Positions 1 through 13,360 of a stretch of DNA of 64,000 nt are shown here, piece by piece. A program made the translations under genes and the position numbers. The DNA is from Branchiostoma floridae (taxonomy: Eukaryota > Chordata > Leptocardii > Amphioxiformes > Branchiostomatidae): assembly GCF_000003815.2 (NCBI RefSeq), contig NC_049988.1:15453016-15517015 (forward strand), given 5' to 3'. Under the pieces are notes generated by a model that was given only the letters and a program-made list of their open reading frames with translations, was not told where the DNA came from and ran no database searches. Position 1 is the stretch's first letter; every line of letters starts with the position of its first letter.

Positions 1-827
1 GGTGGCTGGTCATGTTACATCACAGGTGGTTTTACCATCCCCCTTCCCATACCCCCAACCCCCACACCATTCACCTTCTGGCTTTTTTGCTGCTATCCCT
101 CCCTCTTCCTTCACCCTTGTTCCAAACGTATGTATCTGCCTCGTATACGCGTGTTCTTCTCGCTTAAATGCATAACTGGCATCCCTAATTATCACCTGTC
201 AGGTTTCACCTGTTGTTAATTGGATGAATGCAGCCTACATTGCCTTTACTTCTGCAGGGACTACATGATTAAAGAATAGTTGCATACAATGTACCATGTG
301 ACCTTGAGTCCTGGACCCTCCGTCCACAATTGGTGTAACATAGACCTCAACTGCTTCACCCACTGTCATTTGATCAGGTCAGGTGTTGTATTTCACCTGG
401 CTTTGTACCCCAGGAGGTGGTTTACCGGGTATGCAATACCAACAAAATACAAACAAATGTGTTTTGTCATGTGCGGTTCATTAGCCATTAGTCACTGTTG
501 ACCAGGCAGTTTCAAAGTCTAAGTTTACTCTTTGAAAAATGTGATAGAAATAAAATGCAAATTGATCCTAAGTTGATATTTGATGAAAGCAAATTTAAGT
601 GGTAATCTTGGTGCACATTTTTACTATTCTATGCTTTGCAATGATATCAGCTTACCTTTTGAAAGAATGAATGTTTGGTGGGGAATAGTTTCACTTTCAG
701 TTTTATTGTTAGTCTGGGTAAAAATAGCTTTGTGTCTGCTGTGCAAGACTGCTAGTACGATAATGAAGGTCAAAGTGCCAAAGTTTCCGCGTACCAAACA
801 TCGCGAGATTTAAGTTACGAGACTTAC

Positions 828-890
828 TACGTCATACCTGCGCATGCGTTTGTGACCCTGCCCTACCTTTAACCAAGGAAGAAACTCAAG
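828..890 (+). promoter_or_regulatory. Candidate core promoter and 5' untranslated exon of the CARD-NB-ARC gene
   Basis: A palindromic TGCGCATGCG at 839-848 matches the NRF-1 consensus typical of TATA-less animal promoters, and a CRE-like TACGTCA lies at 828-834. A good splice donor (CAAG|GTACGTAG) follows at 890/891. A polypyrimidine tract and acceptor ending ACGCAG at 3006 lie 12 bases before the start codon at 3019, so a non-coding exon ending at 890 could join there. This is inference from signals; no transcript evidence. Confidence 0.35.
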
Positions 891-2262
891 GTACGTAGGT
901 ACGTAGTTGCTGACCTTTTAGCAGATTTCCACCTGTTTTCTGGTGTATTTGTGTCTTAAGACGTATAGGTCATTGCTGTTAAAGTAATCCTTCTTTCCAA
1001 TGTAGGATCAGTGAGAAAAGCACTTTACAAAGGTCAGTATTCAGTCATATACAATTACTATGTTGTTTGCGCCATCAGACTGTCTTTATTTGTCTGGCAA
1101 GCTGTGACGATTTTCCATAGAACCTGAAAAGTTTTGGGTTTTTATCTGTTTTGGTGAATATTTTGTGCAGAATTAGAAGTCTCCTTAAGTAAGGGACATG
1201 GTTTAGATCTGATAGAGGATGGATGGCATGAAATACTTAATCAAAATGAGATATGAAAATGTTGAGTTGTCGACCAGACCTAACAATAATAAAAACATGG
1301 CTGCCTGTACATGGATCATGTGACAAGGCAAATAAAGTACATGTCTATGAGTTCTCACCAGAATTTTCTCACAGTGTAGGGGGCATCTTAGCATGGGGAA
1401 GCCATGATGGCAAGTGACATTTATTAATTCATGACCCCCAGAAACACTTTTCCTGCAATTTGAGGACCAAAAGGCCTGAAATAAAGCCAACATTTTTCAA
1501 TATCTTAAAAAAACAACAACAGACAAACCCCTACATGTTAAGCTTACTTTCCGTCCCTCTTTACTCAGGGATAAATAAGCACACTGACACGCACATCTAA
1601 GTCCACGTGAGTGTTCTCAGAATCTCCACATTCCACCCAGGACTGTTCCATTCGTGAGGGGGGTAGACTATTCTAATCTAAGTAATCTAACACTACATTG
1701 GTTAAAACACAGCAAAGGGGCCCAAGTCACAGCATATGGGTTACAAATCACAGCGTAGGGGCTCCCTATGCTCAACTATGCTGGCAAGAACCCTGTAATG
1801 AGCAATTATCGAGTGGGTGTGATTGTTGAAACCTGACTTGTGTGACATTTTCTGAAAAGTTTTTGATACTATCTAAAACTTGTAAAGCAGGTGACCCCCA
1901 AATCACCACATTTTTTAAATCATATAAAACTTCTTCCTTTGGAAGGCAGAAATATATTGTACTGTATGGGCATGCACACAAAAGCAAACTGAGTCAGACC
2001 TGATATTAGAGAAGGCATGTCAAGGTTTCATTTGCACCAGCTGAAATCTAACAAAACAGAAGAAGAAGTGGTTTCATTTCATCCACGGAAAAATTCATAT
2101 TTCTCATGCAATTAGATAAACAATATATCATTGATTCCATTTGTCCTTACGTTTATAACTGTTTTAAGAAGCGAGAAGAAGTTGAACTTGTACATACTTG
2201 AATGTATTAGCATATGTAGAGATAATAAGATACCTTTTTTGTCAAAATTGTACCTTATCACT

Positions 2263-2330
2263 AGCGCTACGACCTGTACTTAGCTTGTTTGAGCACAAAT
2301 GTACAATAAAGTCATTCATTCATTCATTAT
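2263..2330 (+). repeat. Probable LINE 3' tail with short CATT repeat
   Basis: The stretch ends in a polyadenylation-like ACAATAAAG followed at once by tandem TCATTCATT units. This is the usual look of a CR1/L2-type retroposon 3' end. There is no coding part nearby, so it is at best a 5'-truncated copy. Confidence 0.35.
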
Positions 2331-2417
2331 TGTGATGTTCTTATAATGTATTGTGACATCAAGTCTAACCGTAGCATACTTTTGTTACATGCTAAATGTT
2401 ACATGTACTTCTACATT

Positions 2418-2760
2418 CAGGGCTCGAAATACTTTTTTCTGCATACCTGCACTGGTGCAGGTAACATTGAAAAATACCTGCACCAGACAAATTTTACCTG
2501 CACCACTCTGAATTTAGGAAGTATGAATCATACTAAAATTGTTCAGGAACAATTGCTATTTTTCTCTTATACTTTACAGGTAGTAACATTCAATGCAGCT
2601 AATAACAATCCACATACACTTACATCATATGACATGTATGTATAAAACCCAGTACATGGACCAGTGCAGGTTAGGTGCAGGTAGGCACCAGAATGTGTAC
2701 CTGCACAGTTCCAATTTCACCTGCACTATAGTGCATATGCAGGTGGTATTTCGAGCCCTG
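2418..2760. mobile_element. Non-autonomous DNA element with CAGGGCTCGAAATAC termini
   Basis: Perfect 15-base terminal inverted repeats (CAGGGCTCGAAATAC and its complement) bound about 343 bp, flanked on both sides by ACATT, a possible target duplication. The interior repeats GTGCAGGTA-like words in both orientations, giving further fold-back. No transposase is encoded. Termini of this kind are common in animal MITEs; the superfamily is not decided here. Confidence 0.75.
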
Positions 2761-3018
2761 ACATTACATGTATTTTGTAATTTAAGATCATCAAGTCTAA
2801 AAATCCTTTTTTGTAAAGGTATGAAAGTGTGTGGATTAAAAAGGGGCCTTTATTTGATAGTCGTCAACCGACAAAAAGAATTAATTTATTCCTGGAGTAG
2901 ATTAATGGTTAGGTGACAATCATCAATGGTGATTAAATCATTGTAGAACTTCCTGTTTTTGTTTTGCTTTTTCTGTGTGCCATGTAGTATTCTCTTTATT
3001 ACGCAGTTACTTGCAAGA

Positions 3019-6000
3019 ATGGAAAATCAACACCACTGTGACAATGATGATGCCCACAAAGGCTCTTCTGCATCTGCAGATGCTGGAAATGGTAAGAAAA
3101 TGAAACTGAAAGTGATAATGATCGGAAAGTATCATCAACATGACACTGTGTAAGACTGCATGCTGGTACATGTATAGGGTTTGTAGAAAGGCTAGGCTGT
3201 CTACTTGGGCTGGCTATCATGTCAGGCTACTCAGATACCTCCATTCAAATTAATTCCCACCTGCATGTATGCAGCTGTGCTCTCAAGTGAAATGCATCAA
3301 AGTTACGGGGCACACTTCAGCTTATTTCGGTTTTCAGTTGCCGACTTGTGGGCTGCACACTCTCAAGTCTAGCGACCGTCTCTTCCAGGGAATTACCCTG
3401 AAACAAAATAACTTTGGATAGGCAATGTCAGGTTTTCATGGCTATGCAATATTCATCAAGAAAACCTGACAAAATTAAAAGACCCACCAAATGCTTTTAA
3501 GTTGATACATGCATGTGCAAAACAAGCCAAAGTCTAACCTCTGCTTGAATAGTACTGATGCAGTAGATCTTATTGGATGATGTTTACATTGTATTATATG
3601 TTAATGGTATCTATGTTATTAATGCTACAGGATTCAAAACTATGTTGTTTCTATCTTTTTTTATAAATATCTAACTGAAGTTGCTGTGTTTTGATAGAAT
3701 GACGTAAGAATTCTCTATGTTCTATCAGATTGTGAGACTCACAGCTCAGACATCCAGTATCGGTACCGCTGGGACCTGCCCCGATTGACAAGAGGCTTCT
3801 TCACCTTTGAAGTTCAGACTAACAATGACGTCCACGTGGCTTTGTCATCTATGAACCAGGATCTAGATGACATGTATGAAATTGTCATCGGTGGATGGTC
3901 TAACACACAGTCTGTCATACGCCGCGGCAAGCAAGGCAGCAACCTTGTGACAGCGTCGACTCCTGGTCAGTTCTCTTGTTTTTGGTCTGCTTGTTTGTGT
4001 TGGTGTGTGTAGAAGTTTCTTCCCACTGGCCCGAGTCCAAGTTTGTTCCTGTCCTGAGTTGTAACAAGACTGTCAGGATAGAACCAAAGATCAGTATGTG
4101 TCCCAGAGTAGAGCATGTAAGTGGTGAAATGTACATGCCATTGGTTGTTATGATTTGTCAAGAGACTTCTTCACGTAATATTGCATGTAGGTAGGGTACA
4201 TCTCCATTTTCTTGTCTTAATTTTGTCTCTATCCTCAGGAATCAACTCCCGGGAAGAGTACAGAAAGTTCAGGATCACCTGGTCTTCAGATGGAACCATT
4301 GCTGTTGAGAGGCGTGGTGAAACTCAGTGGACCTTCATGCAGTGGACAGACCCCAACCCCCTTCCTATCAACTATGCTGGATATTCCACTGGGTGGGGGA
4401 GTGATGGACTTTGGAAGTTCTATGCTGAGCTTGCAGGTATGTTTGATCTCAAGATTAATCAGGTGGCAGAAAAAGGATCTTTCTAATAATTCAAACATAA
4501 TTGGCCAGGTCAGAGATCTAGAGAGACGAGACTCCAGCAGCACATCTGCATTGGCAGACTAGAACAACTTACAGCTCAACTCCTGTGGATACGTAACAAG
4601 CTGACAAGGACTTATTAACAAGGCACAAAGCAATATGTGTGTCACAATAAGTGTGATGCAGTCCTTCAAAGTGATTTAGACTTATGGCATTTTGTTTGGT
4701 TACTCTCCTAAAATATTCTACAATGGTCATAGTTTATCTCCTTTTTGCATCGGATGATTCTGAAACAATCTAAGAGTGGGTTATTTTGTTCAAAACAAGT
4801 GGAAGAAAAACATTCTGCACTTGGTTGCTAATGTTGGCTTTCTGTATCCAGTCTTGATAATAACTTAACATGAGTAACACAAACATTATGCATATTGCTA
4901 CATTGATTGATTTTTTTCCTTCTAGTATGGGATCCATTACACCAGCATCGATCACAAATCATAGAGGATTTGAAACCAGATGTAGAGGGGCTGGTTAAAT
5001 ATCTGTCTCGAGAGGATGTCCTGACAGAACAGGACCTTGAAACAATCGGCGATGAAGGAACACTTGAAGATGAAGATGAAGATGAAGATGAAGAAAAAGC
5101 AAAGACCTTGCTTTCCCTACTCACTACTAAAAAAGGTGCTTGTTTTCATAAGTTTTGTAAAGCACTGAAAGCCCACAAACATGAAAACATTGTTGCCCTT
5201 CTCAAGGGAACTGCTGCTGGTGACATTTTCAACTCAATTCAAAACACCACCAAGCCTGTAGAACAGTTCTTCAAGAGCAAAGATTTCATTGCAGTTGAAC
5301 AAGCTGTACAGATGAACCGTGCCTTCACAGACCGTCCAGTGACAGTGTTGTATGGACCCGGTGGGTCTGGAAAGACGCAGATATCTCGCAATCTAGCGAG
5401 AGAGGTTCTCCAGCACTACCCAACTGCTGTGGCGTATATGATAGAAGGGAGAGACCAGGACTGTTACCTTAGAAGCTTGCTGAGCCTTCTGAAGGAACTA
5501 AATGTTGATCAACCAGTTGGCAACATTGGAATTGTGGGTACGAGTACATGCCTGCAAAAGGCTTTTTTAAACAGGGACACCCCAGTCTTCTTGATTGTTG
5601 AAGACTTAGAGGATGGCTCTTTTGTAAGGCCAGATTTGATACCAAATATGATGCAGTTCAGGATGGTCATCATCACACGTAAAGATCCAAGCCAACTCCA
5701 ACTTTCAGAGGGAGTCCACAAGCGTAGCTCCTTCATCGAAATGAAGGGGTTCCAAGGAGGGGAGGAGCTGGGAGATTTCCTCAAGGAAAAACTTCCAGAG
5801 CAGGAGTACCAGATTAAAGATTTACAGGACTTGAATGACCTGTTCGATGGAAACCCATTGGGATTAGCTGTAGTTGCTGAGTACGTCCGCCGCAACCGCA
5901 TCAGCCTCGGAAACTGCATCGCCAGCCTGAAAGACGAGAAGACAGCAAAGATCATCCAACAGAATGCAAAGAAAAAGTAAGTTTGATTTGAAGTTTAAAA

Positions 6001-9000
6001 TGGCATCTGTTACGAACATTACAAACCTTAGTCTATATTATAGCTACATGTATCAGTCAAATGCTAATTCAGAGCATATAATTTATTTGAGTTTAATTTA
6101 GTTTTCTGATGTTTTGTTTCATTTTGTAACACAGGTGGTTGTGTCAACACTACGACAAGTTTGAAGAGGGAAAGTTTCATCGATCCTTACAGGTTGCTGT
6201 GGACAGGCTGGCAAGACAAGAGCAAGTTGCTCCAGGTAAGCAATATTGCACTAAAAATATTTGAATTATTTGATAAATACCTTAGATGCATCTTTACTTT
6301 AGGTTAGACTGTTTAATCTATGACCTATGAGCACTGTCTTATGGATCTTTTTTTTTCTGATAATTGCAGGACAAGGAGTAACATCATCTCAAGGAAGTCT
6401 TCAAGAGACAAGCATGAAAGCAGCTCCAACTGCAATAGGATGTGAAGAATCATCCTCATCGAGCGAAGACCTGACTACACAAGAAGGAAGTTTTCATTAT
6501 GGAATGAAGATCCAACGAGCCTTGTATGGAGGGATGGAAGGTGTAGAACAACACTCTGCACGGCAACTTGACACAGCCAGGAAAATGCAACGTGCAAAGC
6601 CATGTGAGGGAATGAGCGGCAAACCCAGTGAGAAAAGAAAGCAGAGCAGCAGAGGGATCTGTGGGGCTGTCTCAGAAGATAGAGATAACAAGAAGAAGAA
6701 AGTGCCTTGTAATGGCAGAAGCAAGGTGGAAGGAAGTGCTGTTAGAGATGGGAAATCGGCACACAAAGCAATGGCACAGCTCTCACAAAAGAAAGAAACC
6801 CAGAAGCACAATGCCGAAGCTGTAACGAAGACACTTCCAAACAGACAAAAGAAGGCAAGAAAGCCAAAAGGTTCTGCTGAACATGTCAACAGGATGACAG
6901 CATCAAGATGCGACAAAGAAAGGAAAGGAAGAGATGAACAAGAGTATACACCATCCTCCACTGACCCGGCCACACAACAAGGAAGTTTTCAAGAGACAAG
7001 CATGGAAGCAGATCCAACTGAAACAGAATGTGGAGAATCATCCTCCAGTAGTGAAGACCCAGCCACACAAGAAGGAAGTCTTCAAGATGGAATAAAGATC
7101 CAAGGAGCATTGTATGGAGGGATGGAAGGTGTAGAACCATGCCCAGCACAGCAGTTTGAGACAGCCAGGAAAATGTCACATCCAAAAACATCTGAGGGAA
7201 TGAGTGGCAAACCCAGTGAGAAAAGAAAGCAGAGCAGCAGAGGGATCCGTGGGGCTGTCTCAGAAGATAGAGATAACAAGAAGAAGAAAGTGCCTTGTAA
7301 TGGCAGAAGCAAGGTGGAAGGAAGTGCTGTCAGAGATGGGAAATCAGCACTAAAAGCAATGGCAAGGCCTTCACAAAAGAAGGAATCCCAGAAACACAAT
7401 GCAGCAGTTGAAATAAAGACACCTCCAAACAGACGAAAGAAGGATAGAAAGTATCCAAGAGGTTTTGATGAACATGTCAACAGGATGACAGCATCAAGAT
7501 GTGACAAGAAAAGTAAAAGAAAAGATGAATCAGAGCATACAAAGTTTAGTTGTGTTGCTAGCATAATGGATAAAGACAGAAAGTCAAAGATAACTTTGGA
7601 AAGCGTGAAGAAGGACAGGCTTTCATCTGGAAAATGTTCATCAGATTCTGCAATGTCAAGTCAGGCGGGTGAAGCCATGAAAAGGAGTGCTAGAGGAATT
7701 GATGTAGAAAAGAGAAAGAGTAAAGATGAACGTAAGAGTAATGCAGACATCCCTCCAGACGAGGAAATACCAACAACTCCAAAAGTACCGACTTCTCCGT
7801 CCCCAAGTATCCGTGCTAACCAGGGCAGTACAGGTACTATCCCAAAAGTATTGAGTGACTGCCAAGGAGACAGATCTAAGAGCTACGATGAGATGCAGTA
7901 TTGTCGACCACCAGAGAAGGGGGAGAAGTTAGGGGATGAGTCTAGCAACACAGACTCAACAGAATCCCTACTGGACAATAATGTAGAGAAGGATGCAAGT
8001 ACAAGCACTGAGCCTATCATAGAGGTAAGTTAAATCCAATACAACTTTACAAAGGCTGCCAGTATTTACATGTAGTAGGAAAGTAAAGCATGTTTTGATT
8101 TTGAATTAATCTTAGACTATGATTTTCATTCTGTCTTGTGTCTAAAAGGAGTATTGGTATTTCAGCATCATAAATGACAGCCATTGACAACATGTATTTT
8201 GTGTTCATTTCAGCCACAAGATGACAAAGTTCTGGTAGACGTGGAATATCCTCCATCAGGACCAGCTGCTCTTATCCATCTACAGGTTTGTGTGTTGTAT
8301 TACATTATAATGTAAAATATTGACTTGATATACATGTGTATCTCAGATATTCAACTTAGTGTCTTGGGCCAATAAGTGCCTGTACTTACATGTAATGGCA
8401 GACTTAAAACTTTAAATAACTTCATGTCATTGCTGTGTTGTGTATTAATTGGATTGACCATTATGTTGTTTTGTTTGTCTTTTCTTTAGAATGAACTCCA
8501 TCCTAGATGCCACCTGACAGAAGTTTCTGTACGAACTGATCTGTATCACCCTGAAGGTGAAGAGTCAGCTGGTATGTGTTGTTTCTTCTTTCTTATCCAT
8601 GGGTTTATTGGTTTATTTAGTGAAACTTTTTAAGCCCAGTGTATTTCTACATATTACATTATACACAATTATGATATTTTAAAAATTCTAAAAAGAGTTT
8701 GAGTGTTTTTGTTGTTGTTGTATTACTGATTCATCTACCTGATTAGCAAGTGTTTTCCAATTCCATATACAGTCAAACCTGCCCAAGACGACCACACGGG
8801 GGGCCGGAAAAAAGCGGTCGATTTGGACAGGTGGTCGCTGAGAAGAGTATTGACTCAAAACATGACCGATGCAAAGTATAAATGGTTTCCGTAGTGTTTA
8901 ATGGCAGATAGCAAGCACACTGCACGCACGCAAAGAAGCGAGGTCTTTAATGTCAAATACAACACGCACACTGTAAACTGTAAATTTAACCCCAAAATCC

Positions 9001-12000
9001 GACGCAAACTGGCCGATTTCGGCACAAAATCGCGCTAGTTATCATAAAAAATCGATGAAAACCTCAATTTTGAAAATGATGCGGTCGTTATGGGTCCCAA
9101 TTTGGGCCGGTCGCGGTCGCGTTGTCCAGGTGGTCGTTGAGAAAAGGTCGCTTAATGCTTACGTCAATGGGAAAATAAATCGGGACCGAGAAAAAGCGGT
9201 CGAAATGGCCAGGTGGTCACTGAGAAGAGGTGGTCGCTCGGGCAGGTTTGACTGTATTGTTAAGATTTAGTGACATGCTGTTATACTAGACTATGTTAAA
9301 AATGTTTACTAAATACCTGACCTGTTAATGATTTCTTTGATGTAAAGGCTGTGTTGATTATATTATTAATCATTGTATTCATTTGTAAGAAGTAAAAGCA
9401 ATTTAATTTAAAAGCAATATTACACAATTATGTAATAGTGCTAGCCTTATGATATTGTAGCAGAATGTCATATTTTGTTTAGTGACATTGATATGAAATA
9501 CCTCTGACGTTGATTATTTTACAATTTTCTGTTCCTAGACTCTTTAGCAACTACAGGTAGTAGTTTGCAGAAATCAGTTGTTGACAACTATTACAAAGGG
9601 CTAATTTTGGCAAGTATTATATTTTATTATGCTTTGTTTTATTTCTGAAAACTTGTCAGTTGATTCAAAATGTTTTACTTGGATGCATGTAGTCTAATTC
9701 TGTTCATTGCCTACATGTACTTTAAGATTCTACTCATCTTTGGTTCATCATTGAAGACATCAGATTCTACAACTTAATGATTTGGGATAGACTTGAATTG
9801 TAAAAAATAATATATAATGAGAGACTTTTATTCATTATTTTTAACAATATGATGTCATACATACATGTACAGCCTGGTGAGGTCTACTATGGACAAACAG
9901 GTCAAGTCTATGCTGTGCCATACACCAGCCCCAGTGGACAAGCTCCTAGAATCCAAATAGGAGGCAACGCATACTGGCTACCAGACTGGCTGGTGAGAGA
10001 CATCAAAATGTATTAAGAATAGTAATCAATAAAGAATAAATTTATTAAGATAATTGAAACTTTTAGAAAATAAATTGTAGTAGCCTATATTATAAATATA
10101 CAAAACCAACATTATCTTCAAGTTTTTTGACATAAAGTTGCTTTAGATTTGAACCATGAAGTTTCTTAACTGTTTGGAAAATGAAGAGTCTGTTCCTACC
10201 AGGCTTTGTGAATCAACATTGCAGTTTATGAATTGGGATTAATCCTGTATGTGCCTGGGTGAATCCAGATGCCTTGTATGAATGGGGTCTGTAAGGAAGA
10301 TTTTTCAAGATGAAAAGGTGTGAATAGACCTTGAAATCAATCAATGGAATAGCCTAAATGCTAATTAAGCCTTTTAAATTTTCCCAGACTGGTGCCTGTG
10401 GGGCTGAAGACATTGACGAGAGAAATCTCTACCTAAGTGCAACAGAGACAGTTTATTTACGTAAGCAATTAGTCATGGTCATAGTATACAAATGTACAGA
10501 CTGTCAGTTGAACTTTATTGTGTCTACTTATGTAGCTTTTCCATCTCAAATGTCATTAGTGACTTTGATAATGTTAATCCATATATTCCTACTTATCTTT
10601 ATCTATACTTTGATTAGCATTGTGAACCCTATTATAACTGTAACTTAGAGTAAAACTAGTTGATTTAGATATTGGATAAAACAAATGCCCTTTATTAGAA
10701 CAATCATGTACTGCACATGGGCATATTTTCATTTGCCTATAAATGGTATCTACTTCAGATTTCTGCTATCTGGAGACTGCTGGCTTTTACTTTGTTTTGT
10801 ACAATTTGCTTTCTAAACCATACTGTTTGTATGTACTAAATCTAATGCTGACCACTTTTCCAGCTAGAAGACACCCAACTGATGGAGTACATCAACAATG
10901 TCAGTATCTGAACAGTCGGAAAGGACGAACGGACAAGGACCAAAATGGTCATCCTGATGATTTGATAGTGGATTCTCTGCAGGAAAGTTTCTTTTTGGTG
11001 AGTGCTTTAAATGATTTTAAAAAAACTAGCATCATGATGTTGTTTACTTGCTACTTTTATTGACATACACAAAGTTTGAGAAACTTGTACCCAAGGAGAT
11101 CAAGTACACAAAAAGTGAAGACTTCCTCGTCTGTTTTGAACTTGAATTTATACATCAGGATTATATTTTATCATAATTATATGTTATCGACATTCAATCC
11201 AGGAGTTGACATATTTTCTCCATGAACTAAAAACTGACCAAAATTTGGGAATCTGACTTTAAATTGGGTTCAAATTTGCTTACGTTAAAAGCTGAGCATC
11301 ACCTTTTGAAAATCTTTGAATGTCAATTGTTACAGGCCCAAGATACTGACATGCCCATTTTATAAGATAATGACATTGGGATTTGTCCTTTAAATAATGT
11401 ATGGTTTTCTTTAATTAGGAGCAAAGTGTATTCGATGTAGACTACACATGTACATTTTTGTACATGTGTGAGGGTTGTGCTTTTCTAAATTATTTATTGC
11501 ATTTCATTAACAGGATGCAAATGGTTGGGTCACTTGGATGGTACCCCAGCCACAACCACCAGAACCAGGTAATATACTTGATATACAGTTTGTATAACGT
11601 TAGCACTCTACACTACTCCTCTTGGTCACATAATTATGCATTTAGATCTCCACACAAAGTCAGTTTACATCATTCCTAGCAGATGGAATTAACATTTTTT
11701 TTGTTACATATCATCTTATTTCATCACTTCATGATATCAATATACATGTACACAGCTTAGACTTTGACTTTATAACTTAACAATTGGTGATATAAGAACA
11801 GATCATTTACTCCTGATAGTAAACATATACAATATGGTACTTAAGTATGTATCAAGAGCATTGTATTAAGCATTGACTTAATTCAGTGATGATGATTTCC
11901 TTCTAGATCCTGTATTTGTGAAAGTCCTCAACACAGCAGGACAGCTTGTGACAGAAGTGAGAGTATTTGGAGCAGTGTATGTGGAAGACCTTGCACTGTA

Positions 12001-12673
12001 TGTGGCTGAACAGGTAATTTGTTACAAAAATGTATACACATTTCCTGTAACAGTTATGAATAATGAGATCCCTAGTTTGTTTGATGCACATGATTGTATT
12101 AATTTAAATGGATAATTTGAATAAAGATTATGCTTTGCATTATTTTGGTAAGGAGTGTTTATCACAACTGGAGACCGATTTTCAAACATTGACAAAAACA
12201 TTCATTTGAAGAAGGTTAGATATCCAGGTAAACAAAGATAGATTAAAGGTACAGAGATTACTTCTAGACGTTTTGAGTGTTATCCACCATTCATCTTCAG
12301 CATAATTAGAAACAGGCAGAACAGGATAATACTTTAAAGTATGATATGTAACATTAACTGAAAAAATGGTTGAACGTGATAAAGTCACTGTTTTTAAACA
12401 TCACTGACAAGTGAGACATGTTAAGATTGTTACTACAGTAGGGCAACAATTTATTTTTCTTAACATACTGGCAGAAGTGAAACTGAATGTACAATTGTGT
12501 TATTTTTGTCACAGGTGTTTGCTGACCAACCATTGGTGGCTTTCACCTTGAGATGGCCAGGAGGCTTCAACATCCAGCCGCTAACATTGGTGCGACAAGA
12601 CATGACGTTACAGGTGCATCATGCCCCAGACGAGGACCAGACTTGGGTGTGGAGAATTATACCAAGTCCTTAA
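3019..12673 (+). CDS. FAMeT-CARD-NB-ARC protein with repeat region and novel C-terminal module
   Basis: Exons: 3019-3091, 3729-3965, 4239-4436, 4926-5976, 6135-6235, 6370-8024, 8214-8285, 8490-8571, 9539-9609, 9873-9992, 10388-10460, 10864-10997, 11514-11568, 11907-12013, 12515-12673; 4188 nt, 1395 aa, phases all consistent. Residues about 30-169 are a farnesoic acid O-methyltransferase-type (Methyltransf_FA) domain, with IGGWSNTQSVIRRGKQG and WTDPNPLP. Residues 175-263 look like a CARD, with an acidic run (217-226) inserted. Residues about 280-540 form an NB-ARC ATPase: P-loop GPGGSGKT at 313-320, Walker B FLIVEDLED at 391-399 (E where Asp is usual), sensor-like VIITRKD, and GNPLGL for the usual GLPL. 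There is no LRR or WD40 sensor. Residues 554-1104 are Lys/Ser-rich and repetitive; the rest is a module shared with the next gene. The architecture suggests a cytosolic, Apaf-1/NLR-like, nucleotide-switched immune or death scaffold; ligand unknown. Intron 9 has a GC donor. Confidence 0.87.
6393..7568 (+). repeat. In-frame tandem duplication of 588 bp (196 codons) inside exon 6
   Basis: Unit 1 (6393-6980) and unit 2 (from 6981) both begin GGAAGT, then share CAAGAGACAAGCATG, and stay alignable for nearly 590 bp, including an almost identical stretch at 6612-6730 versus 7200-7318. The period is an exact multiple of three, so each unit encodes the same basic segment with SGKPSEKRKQSSRG and KKKKVPCNGRSKVEG. 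The open antisense frames here are shadows of this repeat. Confidence 0.92.
8770..9254. mobile_element. MITE with CAGTCAAACCTG termini (TA-flanked)
   Basis: Terminal inverted repeats CAGTCAAACCTGCCC and GGGCAGGTTTGACTG bound 485 bp in intron 8 of the NB-ARC gene, flanked by TA on both sides, as in Tc1/mariner-type insertions. Sub-terminal words such as GGTGGTCGCTGAGAAGAG recur in direct and inverted form. No transposase is present. Confidence 0.8.
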
Positions 12674-13360
12674 GAAATATACTTTGCCCATTGGCAATAT
12701 GGTGCCATGATTCAGACTTACATGTTGTAGTCAGATTGACACACATGCAAGTATGTTATCCAGAGATGGCTGGCTAGCTTCTTCATTTATGCAGAGCCAT
12801 TTTGATAGTCTCTAATGATTTCAAATGTTTAATATACATGTAGCTCCTTTCTCGCTGTGCATTTGTATTCAAAATACAAAGTTTTTGTCAAAGTTTATCA
12901 TCATTGAGGTTTCTTAAGAGATTGCCAGTAAGAAGTAATTAGGATGTTTGTATATAATGTAAATGATTATGTTATACATTTAGTTAAAGGTGTTGTGATT
13001 TACATTGTAGCTATAGTGCTTTCATGTTGCTGTAGGAAGTTGGGTTTAGTACAATGTACTAGAATTGTCAAACAATTGTTTCGACAAATTAATTGTAACA
13101 TGAAAGAGGGACATGTCATGCAGTGTCGTAGACAATTGTCTACATGCATGTAGCTACATGTAGCAGTCTGAAATTATAACAGAATAGCTTCAAGGTTCCA
13201 AGGCAAGCAGTTGAACAGAGGAGCTCAACAGAGAGAGAGAGAGAGACAAAGTCGAGTTCAAGAGAGAAAGAAGAGAGAACTTATGCAGTTGTAGCCAGCT
13301 AAGCAAGTTGTAGTCTCGAACTGTCTGCCTCAAGGAGTCTCTCCTGCCCAGTGTAATAGT

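Larger units (their letters stand above)
1..3018. other. Intergenic / upstream region of the CARD-NB-ARC gene
   Basis: No protein-coding gene is visible; the small open frames are scattered and lack codon-like structure. The stretch holds a candidate promoter and untranslated first exon near 830-890, a short repeat tail near 2300 and an inverted-repeat element at 2418-2760, listed separately. Nothing else is supported. Confidence 0.6.

Noticed and set aside
5509-5955. 148-aa antisense frame opposite the NB-ARC exon
   Set aside because: Shadow frame; the sense strand carries the P-loop and NB-ARC motifs.
6497-7564. 158-aa and 160-aa antisense frames opposite exon 6
   Set aside because: They are shadows of the repeated sense exon, hydrophobic because the sense strand is Lys/Ser-rich.
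9553-9556. GT donor (ACAG|GTAGTAG) for exon 9 of the NB-ARC gene
   Set aside because: It leaves phase 1, which does not fit the phase-0 start of exon 10; the GC donor at 9610 fits.
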